This document shows, one piece after another, positions 15,941 to 24,141 of a stretch of 64,000 nt of DNA. Both the position numbers and the translations under genes were made by a program. The notes under the pieces are model-generated. The model did no database searches. It was not told the DNA's origin and was given only the letters and a program-made list of their open reading frames with translations. The stretch is taken from contig NZ_CP092415.1 of NCBI RefSeq assembly GCF_023716465.1, positions 3,387,501-3,451,500 on the forward strand. The letters are read 5' to 3'. This stretch comes from Flagellimonas marinaquae (GTDB lineage Bacteria; Bacteroidota; Bacteroidia; Flavobacteriales; Flavobacteriaceae). Numbering within the stretch: the stretch's first letter is position 1; each line of letters begins with the position of its first letter.

Positions 15941-18235
15941 CTACAAGGGCAAATGTAAACTGAAAGAGATATTTCTTCCCATATTGGCTATGCCGTCAGC
16001 TTTTAATCTGGATAGGTGAGAAATATAATCCTTGTTGAACAGGTTGTTTGCTGTAATCGAATACCCAACTTTTTGATTGAAAATATTCAAGTCTCCTCCG
16101 ATGCCCGCATTGAACAAATTATATCGGGGCGTTCTTGTTTCAAAATCAGCAACCTTGTTCTGATCAAAAAATGTTTGAAGCGTTACAAAAGCATAGCATT
16201 TGTAGTTCTGATTTCTTTTGTTCCATTCCACTCTAAAGGTATTGGTCCAGCGATTGGCAGATATTAGCGGCAAATTGGATTTATCATCCAATTGCCCATA
16301 TACAATATCGTAACTGCTTTCCAGGTGCAGCCAATCAATAGGGTGGGGGTGTAGGTGGAACCCAAACTCGCCTCCGTACAAAATGGCATCTTGTTGTTGG
16401 AAATTATAAATGGGATCCAGTTCCCTAAATTCACCGGTAGGCTCCAAATAAATATAGTCGTTTACAATATTATAAAACGAATTAATATAGGCTTCCACAT
16501 GTTTGTTCCCGTACTCTAGGGCAAGATCTATCTGAAAGTTTTGTTCGCTATCTAGGTCCGGATTTCCTATTTCTACTCGATTGGCGCCACTGTGCAGGCC
16601 ATTGGAAGACAGTTCGGATAGGTTGGGGGCCCTAAAACCGGTCGCCAAGTTTAAACGTCCTATAATAGTTTTGGCAAGGTCCGTTCGGTAGCCCAAGGCC
16701 GCATTAAAATTATTAAAATTTCTGTCCAGTGCCGGAATATATTCCTCATCGCCCTCAATGCCACTGGCTTCACCGTTTATAGACCTTAGATCATAACGCA
16801 ATCCAATTTGCAGATCACTTTTATCAAAATGAATGTGAGAAGTGGCCAAAACCCCAAAATCGTTGGTCACGGCATCGGGAACCAAGATTTCCTCCCCAAA
16901 GTTTTCGTTGGTTTGATGCATGCCCTGCACCCCAAAAATAGTTGTTATATTTCCCCACTGCGGGTTAAACTGTATGTTGTAGTTAAAGGTTTTCAGCTTC
17001 ATGTCCAGGGCAGCGCCTTCTTCCTCTTCTTCATGTTCTTCTTCGTGTTCTTCTTCATGTTCCTCGCCTTCTTCGTGCTCATGTTCGTGCCCATCTTCCT
17101 CGTGGTGATGCTCTTCAAACTCCTTTCTGTTGTTTATAGTATACCCGAACGTAGCCTCCAAACTCGATTTTTTAAAAAACAAATTGTTTTTGGAGCTTAA
17201 TATATGTGTGGAGAGCTCTTGGTAGGGCAACAAAGGGTCGCGATCGTTGTTTTGAACCCCGATTTCTTCGGGAATGCCCAATTCCGTAGTATTGTAGTTA
17301 TACCTTAATTCTGTTTTAAATTTGGACGCTTGGTAGGCAAGTCCCGTTTTTAAATCGGCTTCATTAAACCTCGAATTGGTAACGCTTGTGCCATCGCCCG
17401 TTTCATAATCGGCATTGGATGCGTATGCACCCCTTACCAAGAATTTTAATTTTTCCCCTGACGTTTTAAAACCTGCGTTTGCATTATAACCCAAAGTATT
17501 GGTAAAATACCTCATGTTTATATCTCCAGAGCTTTCACCTGCTATTTCAAATTTCTCGGGATTTAAGTACAAAACACCTCCTAGGGCATCCGAACCATAT
17601 AGTAATGAGGCAGGTCCTTTTATAACTTCTACACTTGAAATTCCGGCGTCGTTGAGTCCCAGCCCGTGCTCACCGCCAAACTGCTGGTTTTCCAATCTAA
17701 CCCCTTGGGTATACACCAAAACTCGGTTAAAACTTAAGCCACGTATTACAGGTTTTCCAATACCGACACCGGTCGATACCGAGGAAACTCCTGGAATGTT
17801 CGTTATTCCTTCTGAAAGGGTAATTCCTCCTTGTTGTTTGAGCTCCTCCATGGACTTTTGCTCCACTTTCATTACATTTTCGCGCTGTAATTTGTGAAAA
17901 GGCGTGGAGAGCACCACTTCGTCCATTTCTATGGCCGATGGTTCCATTTTATAATCGAACCGGTTATTTCCTTCACTGATCTCAATGGATGTGGAATAGG
18001 TTTCAAAACCTATATAGGAAACAACCAACTTATAGATACCTTCTGGCAAGTTTTTCAAAGAAAAGTTCCCATTTTTATCGGTTACAGTACCGTTTTCAAG
18101 TTGTGGAACATATACGGATACTTGTTCCAAGGGCGCTCCCGTTTCCATATCTGATATATTTCCGGAGAGTGTATGTTGTGAATAGCTATAAACTACCGTA
18201 AATATCATTAATAGGGTGATGTATAGTTGTTTCAT
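15941..18235 (-). CDS. TonB-dependent outer membrane receptor with His/Glu-rich segment (probable metal uptake)
   Basis: A 764-residue outer membrane transporter. Signal peptide residues 1-19 (ending SYSQ), a CarboxypepD_reg-like beta domain at about 21-105, a plug at about 115-230 (VIRGLSFNRVLVYTQGVRLENQQFG, VEVIKGPASLLYGSDALGG), and a beta barrel to the C-terminal aromatic-rich strand. Residues about 373-407 form a low-complexity stretch with nine histidines among many glutamates, placed in an extracellular loop between barrel strands. Such loops occur in ZnuD-type zinc receptors, so zinc or another divalent metal is the likely substrate. This is inference. The other Bacteroidota option, a SusC-like glycan receptor, is less likely at this length and without a SusD partner. 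Confidence 0.88.
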   Translation of the reverse strand: MKQLYITLLMIFTVVYSYSQHTLSGNISDMETGAPLEQVSVYVPQLENGTVTDKNGNFSLKNLPEGIYKLVVSYIGFETYSTSIEISEGNNRFDYKMEPSAIEMDEVVLSTPFHKLQRENVMKVEQKSMEELKQQGGITLSEGITNIPGVSSVSTGVGIGKPVIRGLSFNRVLVYTQGVRLENQQFGGEHGLGLNDAGISSVEVIKGPASLLYGSDALGGVLYLNPEKFEIAGESSGDINMRYFTNTLGYNANAGFKTSGEKLKFLVRGAYASNADYETGDGTSVTNSRFNEADLKTGLAYQASKFKTELRYNYNTTELGIPEEIGVQNNDRDPLLPYQELSTHILSSKNNLFFKKSSLEATFGYTINNRKEFEEHHHEEDGHEHEHEEGEEHEEEHEEEHEEEEEGAALDMKLKTFNYNIQFNPQWGNITTIFGVQGMHQTNENFGEEILVPDAVTNDFGVLATSHIHFDKSDLQIGLRYDLRSINGEASGIEGDEEYIPALDRNFNNFNAALGYRTDLAKTIIGRLNLATGFRAPNLSELSSNGLHSGANRVEIGNPDLDSEQNFQIDLALEYGNKHVEAYINSFYNIVNDYIYLEPTGEFRELDPIYNFQQQDAILYGGEFGFHLHPHPIDWLHLESSYDIVYGQLDDKSNLPLISANRWTNTFRVEWNKRNQNYKCYAFVTLQTFFDQNKVADFETRTPRYNLFNAGIGGDLNIFNQKVGYSITANNLFNKDYISHLSRLKADGIANMGRNISFSLHLPL

Positions 18236-18250
18236 TTTAAACTAATAAAG

Positions 18251-18279
18251 GTTGAACATATGGTTCCGTACATTTCAAC
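18251..18279. promoter_or_regulatory. Inverted repeat upstream of the TonB receptor
   Basis: GTTGAA at 18251-18256 and TTCAAC at 18274-18279 are exact inverted 6-mers with a 17-base spacer, 16 bases upstream of the receptor start. It could be an operator for a metal-responsive regulator. The match is short and could be chance. Confidence 0.25.
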
Positions 18280-18336
18280 ATTTGTCGTGAACGAACCAAA
18301 AACTTATCTAGCTCTTAAAAATTTAATTTTCCCCGG

Positions 18337-18852
18337 TTATCGCAAAAATGAGCCCAAGCCCATGCGTTTCAGCATTTTTTTTTCAAAATTCCAGAAGAAT
18401 TGATATTGTCCAAACAGCCAACCGATCAAAACAAGTAAAATTTGATAGATAGGAAATATCAATAGGATCCGAAGGGTCCAATATAAGGCACCAGGTATAT
18501 TCTCCGCATCCAAGCCAAGCCAGTGAACCAAAGGGCCGGCCAATTTACCGGATAAACTACCTGTTATGGCAAAAACAATAAATATGGCGATCATTTCCCA
18601 TTTGTAGTCCACTCTCCATTTATTCTCCAGTTTTTTGAAACACCATAGAAAAAACTTGATCAGTACCAGATGAATGGCAAGCATAACCCCTAGGGTAAAA
18701 AACCATTCGTAAATAGTATTGTTCAAATTAAAAATATGAAGTAGACTTCGAGAAATAAGATAAGCTGTAAGTAAATTTAGGAATGTGCCCAAGATCGGAA
18801 ACAAGAACTGCCAATTCTTTTGGATTTCCCAACGCTGTTTTATTTTTTGCAT
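18337..18852 (-). CDS. Four-span membrane protein (DUF6787-like)
   Basis: A 171-residue integral membrane protein with about four hydrophobic helices (roughly residues 15-38, 46-68, 85-103, 122-148) and a KLENKWRVDYKWEMIAIF block before the third. From memory such flavobacterial proteins are named diacylglyceryl transferase or DUF6787, but none of the Lgt signature (HGG, RGG) is present. It lies between the DUF6146 lipoprotein gene and the TonB receptor gene on the same strand, 33 bases after the former. Confidence 0.7.
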   Translation of the reverse strand: MQKIKQRWEIQKNWQFLFPILGTFLNLLTAYLISRSLLHIFNLNNTIYEWFFTLGVMLAIHLVLIKFFLWCFKKLENKWRVDYKWEMIAIFIVFAITGSLSGKLAGPLVHWLGLDAENIPGALYWTLRILLIFPIYQILLVLIGWLFGQYQFFWNFEKKMLKRMGLGSFLR

Positions 18853-18885
18853 TTTTAATCTCGTAATTGATGCAAAAATAGCACT

Positions 18886-19335
18886 TTAAATCCGTGGTAG
18901 AAAAGGGCCTAGCCTTTGATTGTACTTTCTTTGAAAATAAATGAAGTAATTGTACAATTTATAGTTCACCTCGTATCCATAATCAATACTTGGGTCGTAG
19001 TTGATCTGCAATTCGTACAAATTTGGGTTGAACCTGTTGGGTTGCAATACTCTCTGGTTCCAGGTAATTACCATAATGGCATTTCTATTTTCCAAAAAGG
19101 ATTTGGAATAGTAGCCTTCCGGCCTGGCAATGGAGTTTAGCCATGTATAAAACCCTGGCTCAATAATAATGATCTCGTATTCGGATTCTGCATCCTTGAT
19201 TTCTACCGGTTCCTCATCATCAGAATCAAAAAGGGTTTGTTCCTCGTTGGACACATCCAATGTAGCTTTTTGAGAAATACACGAAACAAACGCGATACAA
19301 AACGTCAAACCAAAAAGTAATATTCTCTTTTTCAT
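18886..19335 (-). CDS. DUF6146 family lipoprotein
   Basis: A 149-residue exported protein. The signal peptide ends in a lipobox (FVSC, Cys19), so it should be a lipoprotein. An acidic linker follows, then a conserved-looking domain (YEIIIIEPGFYTWLNSIARPEGYYS, then FLENRN, then WNQRVLQPNRFNPNLYELQINYDPSIDYG) that I recognise as the DUF6146 pattern of flavobacteria. Function unknown; the context with membrane proteins and DUF937 does not point to a pathway. Confidence 0.78.
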   Translation of the reverse strand: MKKRILLFGLTFCIAFVSCISQKATLDVSNEEQTLFDSDDEEPVEIKDAESEYEIIIIEPGFYTWLNSIARPEGYYSKSFLENRNAIMVITWNQRVLQPNRFNPNLYELQINYDPSIDYGYEVNYKLYNYFIYFQRKYNQRLGPFLPRI

Positions 19336-19347
19336 GATATTAATTTA

Positions 19348-19382
19348 CAAAAAAAGCCACTTGAATGTTCAAATGGCTTTGT
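19348..19382 (-). terminator. Terminator of the DUF937 gene
   Basis: Minus-strand stem AAAGCCATTTGAA with TTCAAGTGGCTTT (one mismatch, 19354-19365 with 19368-19379) is followed by a run of Ts. It separates DUF937 from the DUF6146 gene. Confidence 0.8.
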
Positions 19383-19404
19383 TAAATATTGATCGATTTG
19401 ACCT

Positions 19405-20046
19405 TTATTTTCCAAAAAGTCCTCCCAGCATACCGCCGAGTCCACTTTTTTTGCTGCTTCCACTGTTAAGCACCATACCTGCTAGATCATCGATAACACT
19501 TCCGTCACCATCGCTGTCCAAAAAGCTTTCCACTAAGGATTGTTGCTTGGATGCCGCGGCACCTCCGCCCATTAAGCCGCCCAATAGACCGTTGAGTCCT
19601 TCAGGACTGCTTACGTTTTGTTGTCTGGTCTGTTTTCCCAAATATCCCAAAAGGATTGGTGCTGCTATTTTCAATATTTGGGCAATCGACCCCGCATCGA
19701 TCCCTGATTTAGAACTTAGCGCATTCTCTACCTGTGGTTGTTTGGCCCCAAGGATATGGCCCAATATCCCGGCACCATCATCCATTACATTCTGATCTAC
19801 ACCTCCACCGAAAAGACCTCCTAAATCATCCAAAATACCACCATCGTGCTTGGAGGATAGGGCATTCATCAATCCTTGGGCTCCACCTGGTGTGGATGCA
19901 TTCTTTTTCATGGCTCCCATAAGCAATGGCATGGCCATGCTCAATACTTCTGCCGTCTTATTTTCCGATTGCCCTGTTTGTCCGGCAACACCGCTGACCA
20001 ACTGTTTTCCCATTGGGCTATTGATCATGTCTAGTAATCCTGTCAT
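19405..20046 (-). CDS. DUF937 domain protein
   Basis: A 213-residue, glycine- and serine-rich protein from ATG 20046 (the longer frame to 20082 is less likely). LLDMINSPMGKQLVSGVAGQTG, LLMGAMKKNAS, GILGHILGAKQ and LLGYLGKQT repeat the DUF937 pattern, a helical domain distantly related to YidB. Near the C-terminus DSDGDGSVIDDL resembles a single EF-hand or dockerin-type calcium loop. The end is Gly/Leu-rich (GLGGMLGGLFGK). No signal peptide. Role unknown. Confidence 0.8.
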   Translation of the reverse strand: MTGLLDMINSPMGKQLVSGVAGQTGQSENKTAEVLSMAMPLLMGAMKKNASTPGGAQGLMNALSSKHDGGILDDLGGLFGGGVDQNVMDDGAGILGHILGAKQPQVENALSSKSGIDAGSIAQILKIAAPILLGYLGKQTRQQNVSSPEGLNGLLGGLMGGGAAASKQQSLVESFLDSDGDGSVIDDLAGMVLNSGSSKKSGLGGMLGGLFGK

Positions 20047-20123
20047 TATGTTAGTGTTAAGGTTAAAGGTGGCAATGTACAAAAAAGCAGGTTTTGTCTT
20101 CTTTCACAAGCCTATAAAAGTTG

Positions 20124-21077
20124 TTATTTAAGCAGGTCAATTACGTTTTGTGCCAGTTCTTTGCCTATTCGCTGTTGCGCCTCCAATGTAGAACCGCCAA
20201 TATGGGGACTAAGGGATATCTTCGGATTCATAAGTATCTTGATTTCTGGAGTGGGCTCGGATTCAAAAACATCCAATCCAGCGAATGCCAGGTGATTGTT
20301 TTCCAAGGCCTCGACCAATGCTACTTCGTCCAGTACACCACCTCGTGAGGTATTGATTATTCCCGCTCCGGGTTTCATTAGGCCCAATTCTTTTTTCCCA
20401 ATCAGGTAGGTGTCCTGTGAAGGTACGTGTAGACTCACAAAGTCTGAATTGGCCAGAACATCTTTCAATTCACTTTTTTGAAGGGAAAAGTCTATAGTCT
20501 GTCCGTTGTAAAAAGAAAGGGTCAAGGTTGTTTCGTCTGCATGATGGTCGGTGTACAAGACCTCCATGCCCAAAGCAAGTGCCATTTTTGCAGTAGCTTG
20601 TCCAATTCTTCCAAAACCAACGATACCCAAGGTTTTGCCTTTGAGCTCGACACCCACAGAATAACTTTTTTTAAGTTGTTTGAACTGGCTATCGCCATCC
20701 AATGGCATGTTACGATTGGAATCGTGCAAAAACCGGACACCGTTCAACAAGTGGGCAAAAACCAACTCTGCAACGGATTCGGAGGACGCTTCTGGTGTAT
20801 TGAATACCTTAATTCCTTTTGATTCGGCATATTTTACATCAATATTGTCCATGCCTACGCCTCCACGACCGATCAACTTTAGATCGGGGCACGCATCGAT
20901 AAGTTTTTTATCCACTCTGGTAGCACTGCGTACCAAAAGGGCATCGACTTTATTTGTGTTGATATAGTTTGCCAACTGTTCTTCGGCAACCCTGGTATTT
21001 TTGACTTGGAATCCTTCCTTTTCCAGTAGAACAATTCCTTCCTGGGCAATTCCGTCATTCGCCAATATGACCTTCAT
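20124..21077 (-). CDS. serA: D-3-phosphoglycerate dehydrogenase
   Basis: A 317-residue D-2-hydroxyacid dehydrogenase with NAD motif GIVGFGRIGQ (151-160), the catalytic Arg in NTSRGG, a Glu in FESEP and the catalytic His in LSPHIGG. It is the short form without a C-terminal ACT or ASB domain, so it would lack serine feedback through that route. Adjacent serC supports a role in serine synthesis (3-phosphoglycerate to phosphohydroxypyruvate) rather than another 2-hydroxyacid substrate. Confidence 0.9.
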   Translation of the reverse strand: MKVILANDGIAQEGIVLLEKEGFQVKNTRVAEEQLANYINTNKVDALLVRSATRVDKKLIDACPDLKLIGRGGVGMDNIDVKYAESKGIKVFNTPEASSESVAELVFAHLLNGVRFLHDSNRNMPLDGDSQFKQLKKSYSVGVELKGKTLGIVGFGRIGQATAKMALALGMEVLYTDHHADETTLTLSFYNGQTIDFSLQKSELKDVLANSDFVSLHVPSQDTYLIGKKELGLMKPGAGIINTSRGGVLDEVALVEALENNHLAFAGLDVFESEPTPEIKILMNPKISLSPHIGGSTLEAQQRIGKELAQNVIDLLK

Positions 21078-21196
21078 AAATGTTTTTATTTAAAAATTTG
21101 AGTACTGCATTTCTTTTTGGGTATTGTCCTCTGGGGCCCATCACCATCAATATGGCAAGTAATGGTAAGTGAAGACGTCCGAACTCGAACAACTTC

Positions 21197-21204
21197 CAAA
21201 ATTA
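21197..21204 (-). promoter_or_regulatory. Possible internal promoter box of serA
   Basis: Minus-strand TAATTTTG matches TAnnTTTG just past the serC stop. If used, serA would have a leader of about 110 nt, unusually long for this window. No riboswitch or attenuator was recognised in it. Confidence 0.35.
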
Positions 21205-21211
21205 AGTACAG

Positions 21212-22276
21212 TTATCCTTTCTTTTCGAGTTCGCTCATTATATCGACCAATACGCCGACACTTTCCATTGGCAGTGCGTTGTACATGGAGGCTCTGTAAC
21301 CGCCAACCGATCTATGTCCATTGATACCGCTTATTCCAGCTTCTTTGCACATTTCGTCGAACACATCCTTTAACTCATCATCTGTAATATTAAAAGTAGC
21401 GTTCATACTAGAGCGATCCTCTTTGGCGGCAATGCCAGAAAAAACTGGGTTCAGTTCTATTTCTGAATAAATAAGGTTGGCTTTACGCTCGTTAATTTCT
21501 TCTATGGCGGCTATACCTCCCAAATCTTTTAACCACTGCATGGTAAGCATGGATACATACACCGCAAAAACAGGGGGCGTGTTGAACATGCTGTCCTTGG
21601 CAATATGTACCGAGTAATCCATCATAGAGGGAATTTTGCGCGATACTTTGCCCAAGATATCTTCTTTTACCACCACCAGGGTTGTTCCGGCAGGTCCCAT
21701 ATTCTTTTGCGCTCCGGCATAGATCAAATCGAACTGGAAAAAGTCCATTTGTCTGGAAAATATATCTGAACTCATATCGCAGACTAATGGAACAGCTGTT
21801 TTTGGAAACTCCTTAAACTGCGTTCCATAGATGGTATTGTTGGAGGTTAAATGAAGGAAATCCAGATCAGTTGGGATCTCGAATCCCTTTGGTATGTACC
21901 TAAAATTATCTTTTTGAGACGAAGCCACTTCTACAATATCTCCGAACATTCGGGCTTCCTTGATCGCCTTCTGACTCCATGTTCCCGTGTTCACATACCC
22001 GGCTTTTGCATCCAAAAGGTTAAAGGCGGTCATTAAAAATTGCATACTGGCCCCACCTTGTAAGAACAAGGCATGGTATCCTTTGCCCTGGAGTCCCAAA
22101 AGCTCTAGGGCCAGGGAACGGGCTTTTTCCATTATTTCAACAAATTCTTTGCTGCGATGGGATATTTCAATCAGTGAAAGTCCAATGCCATCCAATTCCA
22201 GAACAGCTTCGGAAGCCTTCTGCATTACCTCTGCGGGCAGAATGCAGGGACCGGCGCTAAAATTATGCTTTTTCAT
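21212..22276 (-). CDS. serC: Phosphoserine aminotransferase
   Basis: A 354-residue PLP enzyme of fold type I. It starts KKHNFSAGPCILP, has the PLP lysine in YAGAQKNMGPAG (Lys191), and ends with GHRSVGGYRASMYNALP, all typical of SerC. It makes 3-phosphoserine from 3-phosphohydroxypyruvate and glutamate and also serves vitamin B6 synthesis in some bacteria. It is in one run with the acyl-CoA reductase gene (upstream) and serA (downstream). Confidence 0.95.
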   Translation of the reverse strand: MKKHNFSAGPCILPAEVMQKASEAVLELDGIGLSLIEISHRSKEFVEIMEKARSLALELLGLQGKGYHALFLQGGASMQFLMTAFNLLDAKAGYVNTGTWSQKAIKEARMFGDIVEVASSQKDNFRYIPKGFEIPTDLDFLHLTSNNTIYGTQFKEFPKTAVPLVCDMSSDIFSRQMDFFQFDLIYAGAQKNMGPAGTTLVVVKEDILGKVSRKIPSMMDYSVHIAKDSMFNTPPVFAVYVSMLTMQWLKDLGGIAAIEEINERKANLIYSEIELNPVFSGIAAKEDRSSMNATFNITDDELKDVFDEMCKEAGISGINGHRSVGGYRASMYNALPMESVGVLVDIMSELEKKG

Positions 22277-22348
22277 TTCCTAGGTTTAAGGGGTAAAGGT
22301 CTTAAAAATTGTTGTATCTAAAAATGGCTCCAACGGTTGGGGACTTTC

Positions 22349-23389
22349 TTAAAGTCCCAATAAAAATTTCATGGTATCAATTCCGTCGGCGTAGTCGCTC
22401 AAGCTTGGTTTTTGGGTTTGTCCAAAATTTATGTCTCCTTCCTTTTTGGAGACCACACATTGAATTTGCTTTTCCATCCTCCGTAAATCCAATTCCAAGC
22501 TGGCTTCATCATCATAAAATGAATAGAACAATGCGGAAATGGGAGAGGAAAGACTTTGATCCTCTTTTAAGATCAAAAAACCGTTATCCAAAATCTTGAA
22601 CTCACTCATCAAATAAACAGCTTTGTTGTAATCGTAGTTATTGGCATATTTATGTTGGTGGATAATATCTTTATAAGTGTAGAGTGCTTGGAACAGCCTG
22701 TCAAAATTGTATCCCTTGGGTACAAATATTTTGGATACGTTGCGGCAACCCAGCCCATAATATCTAAAAATATCCTCGCCAAGTGCCCCTAGTTCTTCTT
22801 CGGTTTCATCTCCGGCGAGCACTGCCACCGAATTTCTATTTTTTCTGATGATATTCGGCTTCTTTCCAAAATAATATTCAAAATAACGACTTGTATTATT
22901 GCTCCCAGTGGCGATCACTGCATCGAAATTTTCTAGTTTTTCGTCTACAAATTCGATTTTATCTGCGAGCGAGGGCTCTTGTTCCATTAAGTAATCGGAG
23001 AGAAATGGGAGAAGCACTTTGTCATTGGAGGACTGCTTAATCAATACAGAATTACCGGAAAGCAATACACATAAAAAATCGTGAAAACCTACCAATGGTA
23101 TATTGCCCGCCATTACTACCCCCACTTTTTTAGTGTTTTCTCCACTTTTAAAGGAGTATTGGGACAACCAATCGTTTATATGCGGCCTGGACAGGATATT
23201 TCCCCATTGTTCCAGGGAAAATAAAATGTTTTCCTCCGTAAACCATCCGTTATGATGACCTGCTCTTGCAACGACCTCTTTTAGTCCCGGGTCGGTTTTT
23301 GGGCTTTTTTGAGAACAATCTTGACAAAATTCCGTTAGGTATTTTCCAAGTTTAACAAAAGCATCTATGGTATTTGTATCTGGTGCCAT
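22349..23389 (-). CDS. LuxC-like acyl-CoA reductase
   Basis: A 346-residue member of the PF05893 family (LuxC/acyl-CoA reductase). VVMAGNIPLVGFHDFLCVLLSGNSVLIKQSSNDKVLLP forms the nucleotide-binding part and GLGCRNVSK holds the catalytic cysteine (Cys215). In bioluminescent bacteria the relative makes fatty aldehyde from acyl-CoA, but the substrate here is unknown. It stands at the head of the serine gene run and is divergent from a ferredoxin gene, a layout I recall from many flavobacteria. This suggests a redox link, which is inference. Confidence 0.85.
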   Translation of the reverse strand: MAPDTNTIDAFVKLGKYLTEFCQDCSQKSPKTDPGLKEVVARAGHHNGWFTEENILFSLEQWGNILSRPHINDWLSQYSFKSGENTKKVGVVMAGNIPLVGFHDFLCVLLSGNSVLIKQSSNDKVLLPFLSDYLMEQEPSLADKIEFVDEKLENFDAVIATGSNNTSRYFEYYFGKKPNIIRKNRNSVAVLAGDETEEELGALGEDIFRYYGLGCRNVSKIFVPKGYNFDRLFQALYTYKDIIHQHKYANNYDYNKAVYLMSEFKILDNGFLILKEDQSLSSPISALFYSFYDDEASLELDLRRMEKQIQCVVSKKEGDINFGQTQKPSLSDYADGIDTMKFLLGL

Positions 23390-23394
23390 TAAAT

Positions 23395-23425
23395 TTGTAC
23401 ACTAATTAACTAGGGTTTATTTTTG
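23395..23425 (+). promoter_or_regulatory. Promoter of the ferredoxin gene
   Basis: TTG at 23395-23397, a 20-base spacer and TATTTTTG at 23418-23425 fit the Bacteroidota promoter. The start would be near 23432, about 40 nt before the ATG. Confidence 0.6.
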
Positions 23426-23474
23426 TCAAAAGTAAGCATGCTGATCAGAATCAACCCAAAAGGAAAAGAAAATT

Positions 23475-23828
23475 ATGGCAATAATAATTACGGATGAATG
23501 CATAAATTGTGGTGCTTGCGAGCCAGAATGCCCAAATACAGCAATTTACGAGGGAGCGGACGAATGGAGATATAGCGATGGAACTTCTCTTAGCGGTGAT
23601 GTGGTTTTGCCAGATGGTAAAGAAGTCAATGCCGATGAAGTTCAAGAACCGGTCAGCGATGAACTCTATTATATTGTACCCGATAAATGTACGGAATGCA
23701 AAGGCTTCCACGAAGAGCCACAGTGCGCGGCCGTATGTCCGGTAGACTGTTGTGTGCCCGATGACGATCATGTAGAAACAGAGGAGGAGCTTTTAGGCAA
23801 GCAAAAGTTTATGCACCCAGAAGGTTAA
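23475..23828 (+). CDS. Two-cluster 4Fe-4S ferredoxin
   Basis: A 117-residue bacterial-type ferredoxin. The first motif is [12 protein letters not shown] (Cys9, 12, 15, 19). The second is [23 protein letters not shown] (Cys72, 75, 84, 88 and one of 92/93), with the extended spacing typical of the Alvin/FdxN group. About 50 acidic residues separate the clusters and an acidic tail follows. It should carry electrons at low potential in the cytoplasm; its partners cannot be told. Divergent from the acyl-CoA reductase gene. Confidence 0.92.
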   Translation: MAIIITDECINCGACEPECPNTAIYEGADEWRYSDGTSLSGDVVLPDGKEVNADEVQEPVSDELYYIVPDKCTECKGFHEEPQCAAVCPVDCCVPDDDHVETEEELLGKQKFMHPEG

Positions 23829-23843
23829 GATGTAAAAAACTTA

Positions 23844-23851
23844 TAATTTTG
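23844..23851 (+). promoter_or_regulatory. -7 box before the 42-residue membrane protein
   Basis: TAATTTTG matches TAnnTTTG and sits immediately upstream of the hairpin at 23852-23877. If active, that hairpin would be the 5' leader of the small gene at 23878 rather than only a terminator. Confidence 0.35.
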
Positions 23852-23877
23852 CCCCGGACCAAGGTTCGGGGTTTTTT
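23852..23877 (+). terminator. Hairpin with T-run after the ferredoxin gene
   Basis: CCCCGGACC pairs with GGTTCGGGG (one G-U) and is followed by TTTTTT, a good intrinsic terminator for ferredoxin. The T-run directly abuts the ATG of the next small gene. Confidence 0.75.
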
Positions 23878-24006
23878 ATGCAGGAAAAAGAAAAGGAATA
23901 TAACGGTTTTTGGAAACAGCTCGGCTGTACATTGTCTCTTGTAGCCATTTTTGGAATTATAGCATTGCTAATTATTGGCTTCTATCTACTGATTGGCAAT
24001 TATTAG
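23878..24006 (+). CDS. 42-residue single-span membrane protein
   Basis: ATG at 23878 opens a 42-codon frame ending TAG at 24004. Residues 1-14 are charged (MQEKEKEYNGFWKQ) and residues 16-40 form one strong hydrophobic helix (SLVAIFGIIALLIIGFYLL). The start lies at the end of the ferredoxin terminator, with a promoter-like box before the hairpin. The amphipathic plan of the frame (charged head, uninterrupted membrane helix) makes a real small protein likely, but no homologue is known to me. Confidence 0.55.
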   Translation: MQEKEKEYNGFWKQLGCTLSLVAIFGIIALLIIGFYLLIGNY

Positions 24007-24029
24007 GTCGGAGTACCAAAACTTCAACT

Positions 24030-24037
24030 TATATTTG
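24030..24037 (+). promoter_or_regulatory. -7 promoter box of ychF
   Basis: TATATTTG followed by CACC is a common flavobacterial promoter form. Transcription would start near 24044, leaving a leader of about 100 nt before ychF. Confidence 0.5.
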
Positions 24038-24141
24038 CACCCTCAAATCGGTATTTGGTAGGTTATCGGTGTTTTATATTGATAGCACCATACCTAAAAT
24101 ACTGTTTTGTAATCTGAACTCTTAAATCTAATTTCTAGCGA

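Noticed and set aside
17017..17118. Tandem repeat DNA in the TonB receptor as a separate repeat element
   Set aside because: The repetition is the codon pattern of the His/Glu-rich loop and stays in frame.
22335..22356. CCAACGGTTGG palindrome near the end of the acyl-CoA reductase gene
   Set aside because: Stem of five pairs with no room for a loop and only a short T-run; no regulatory support.
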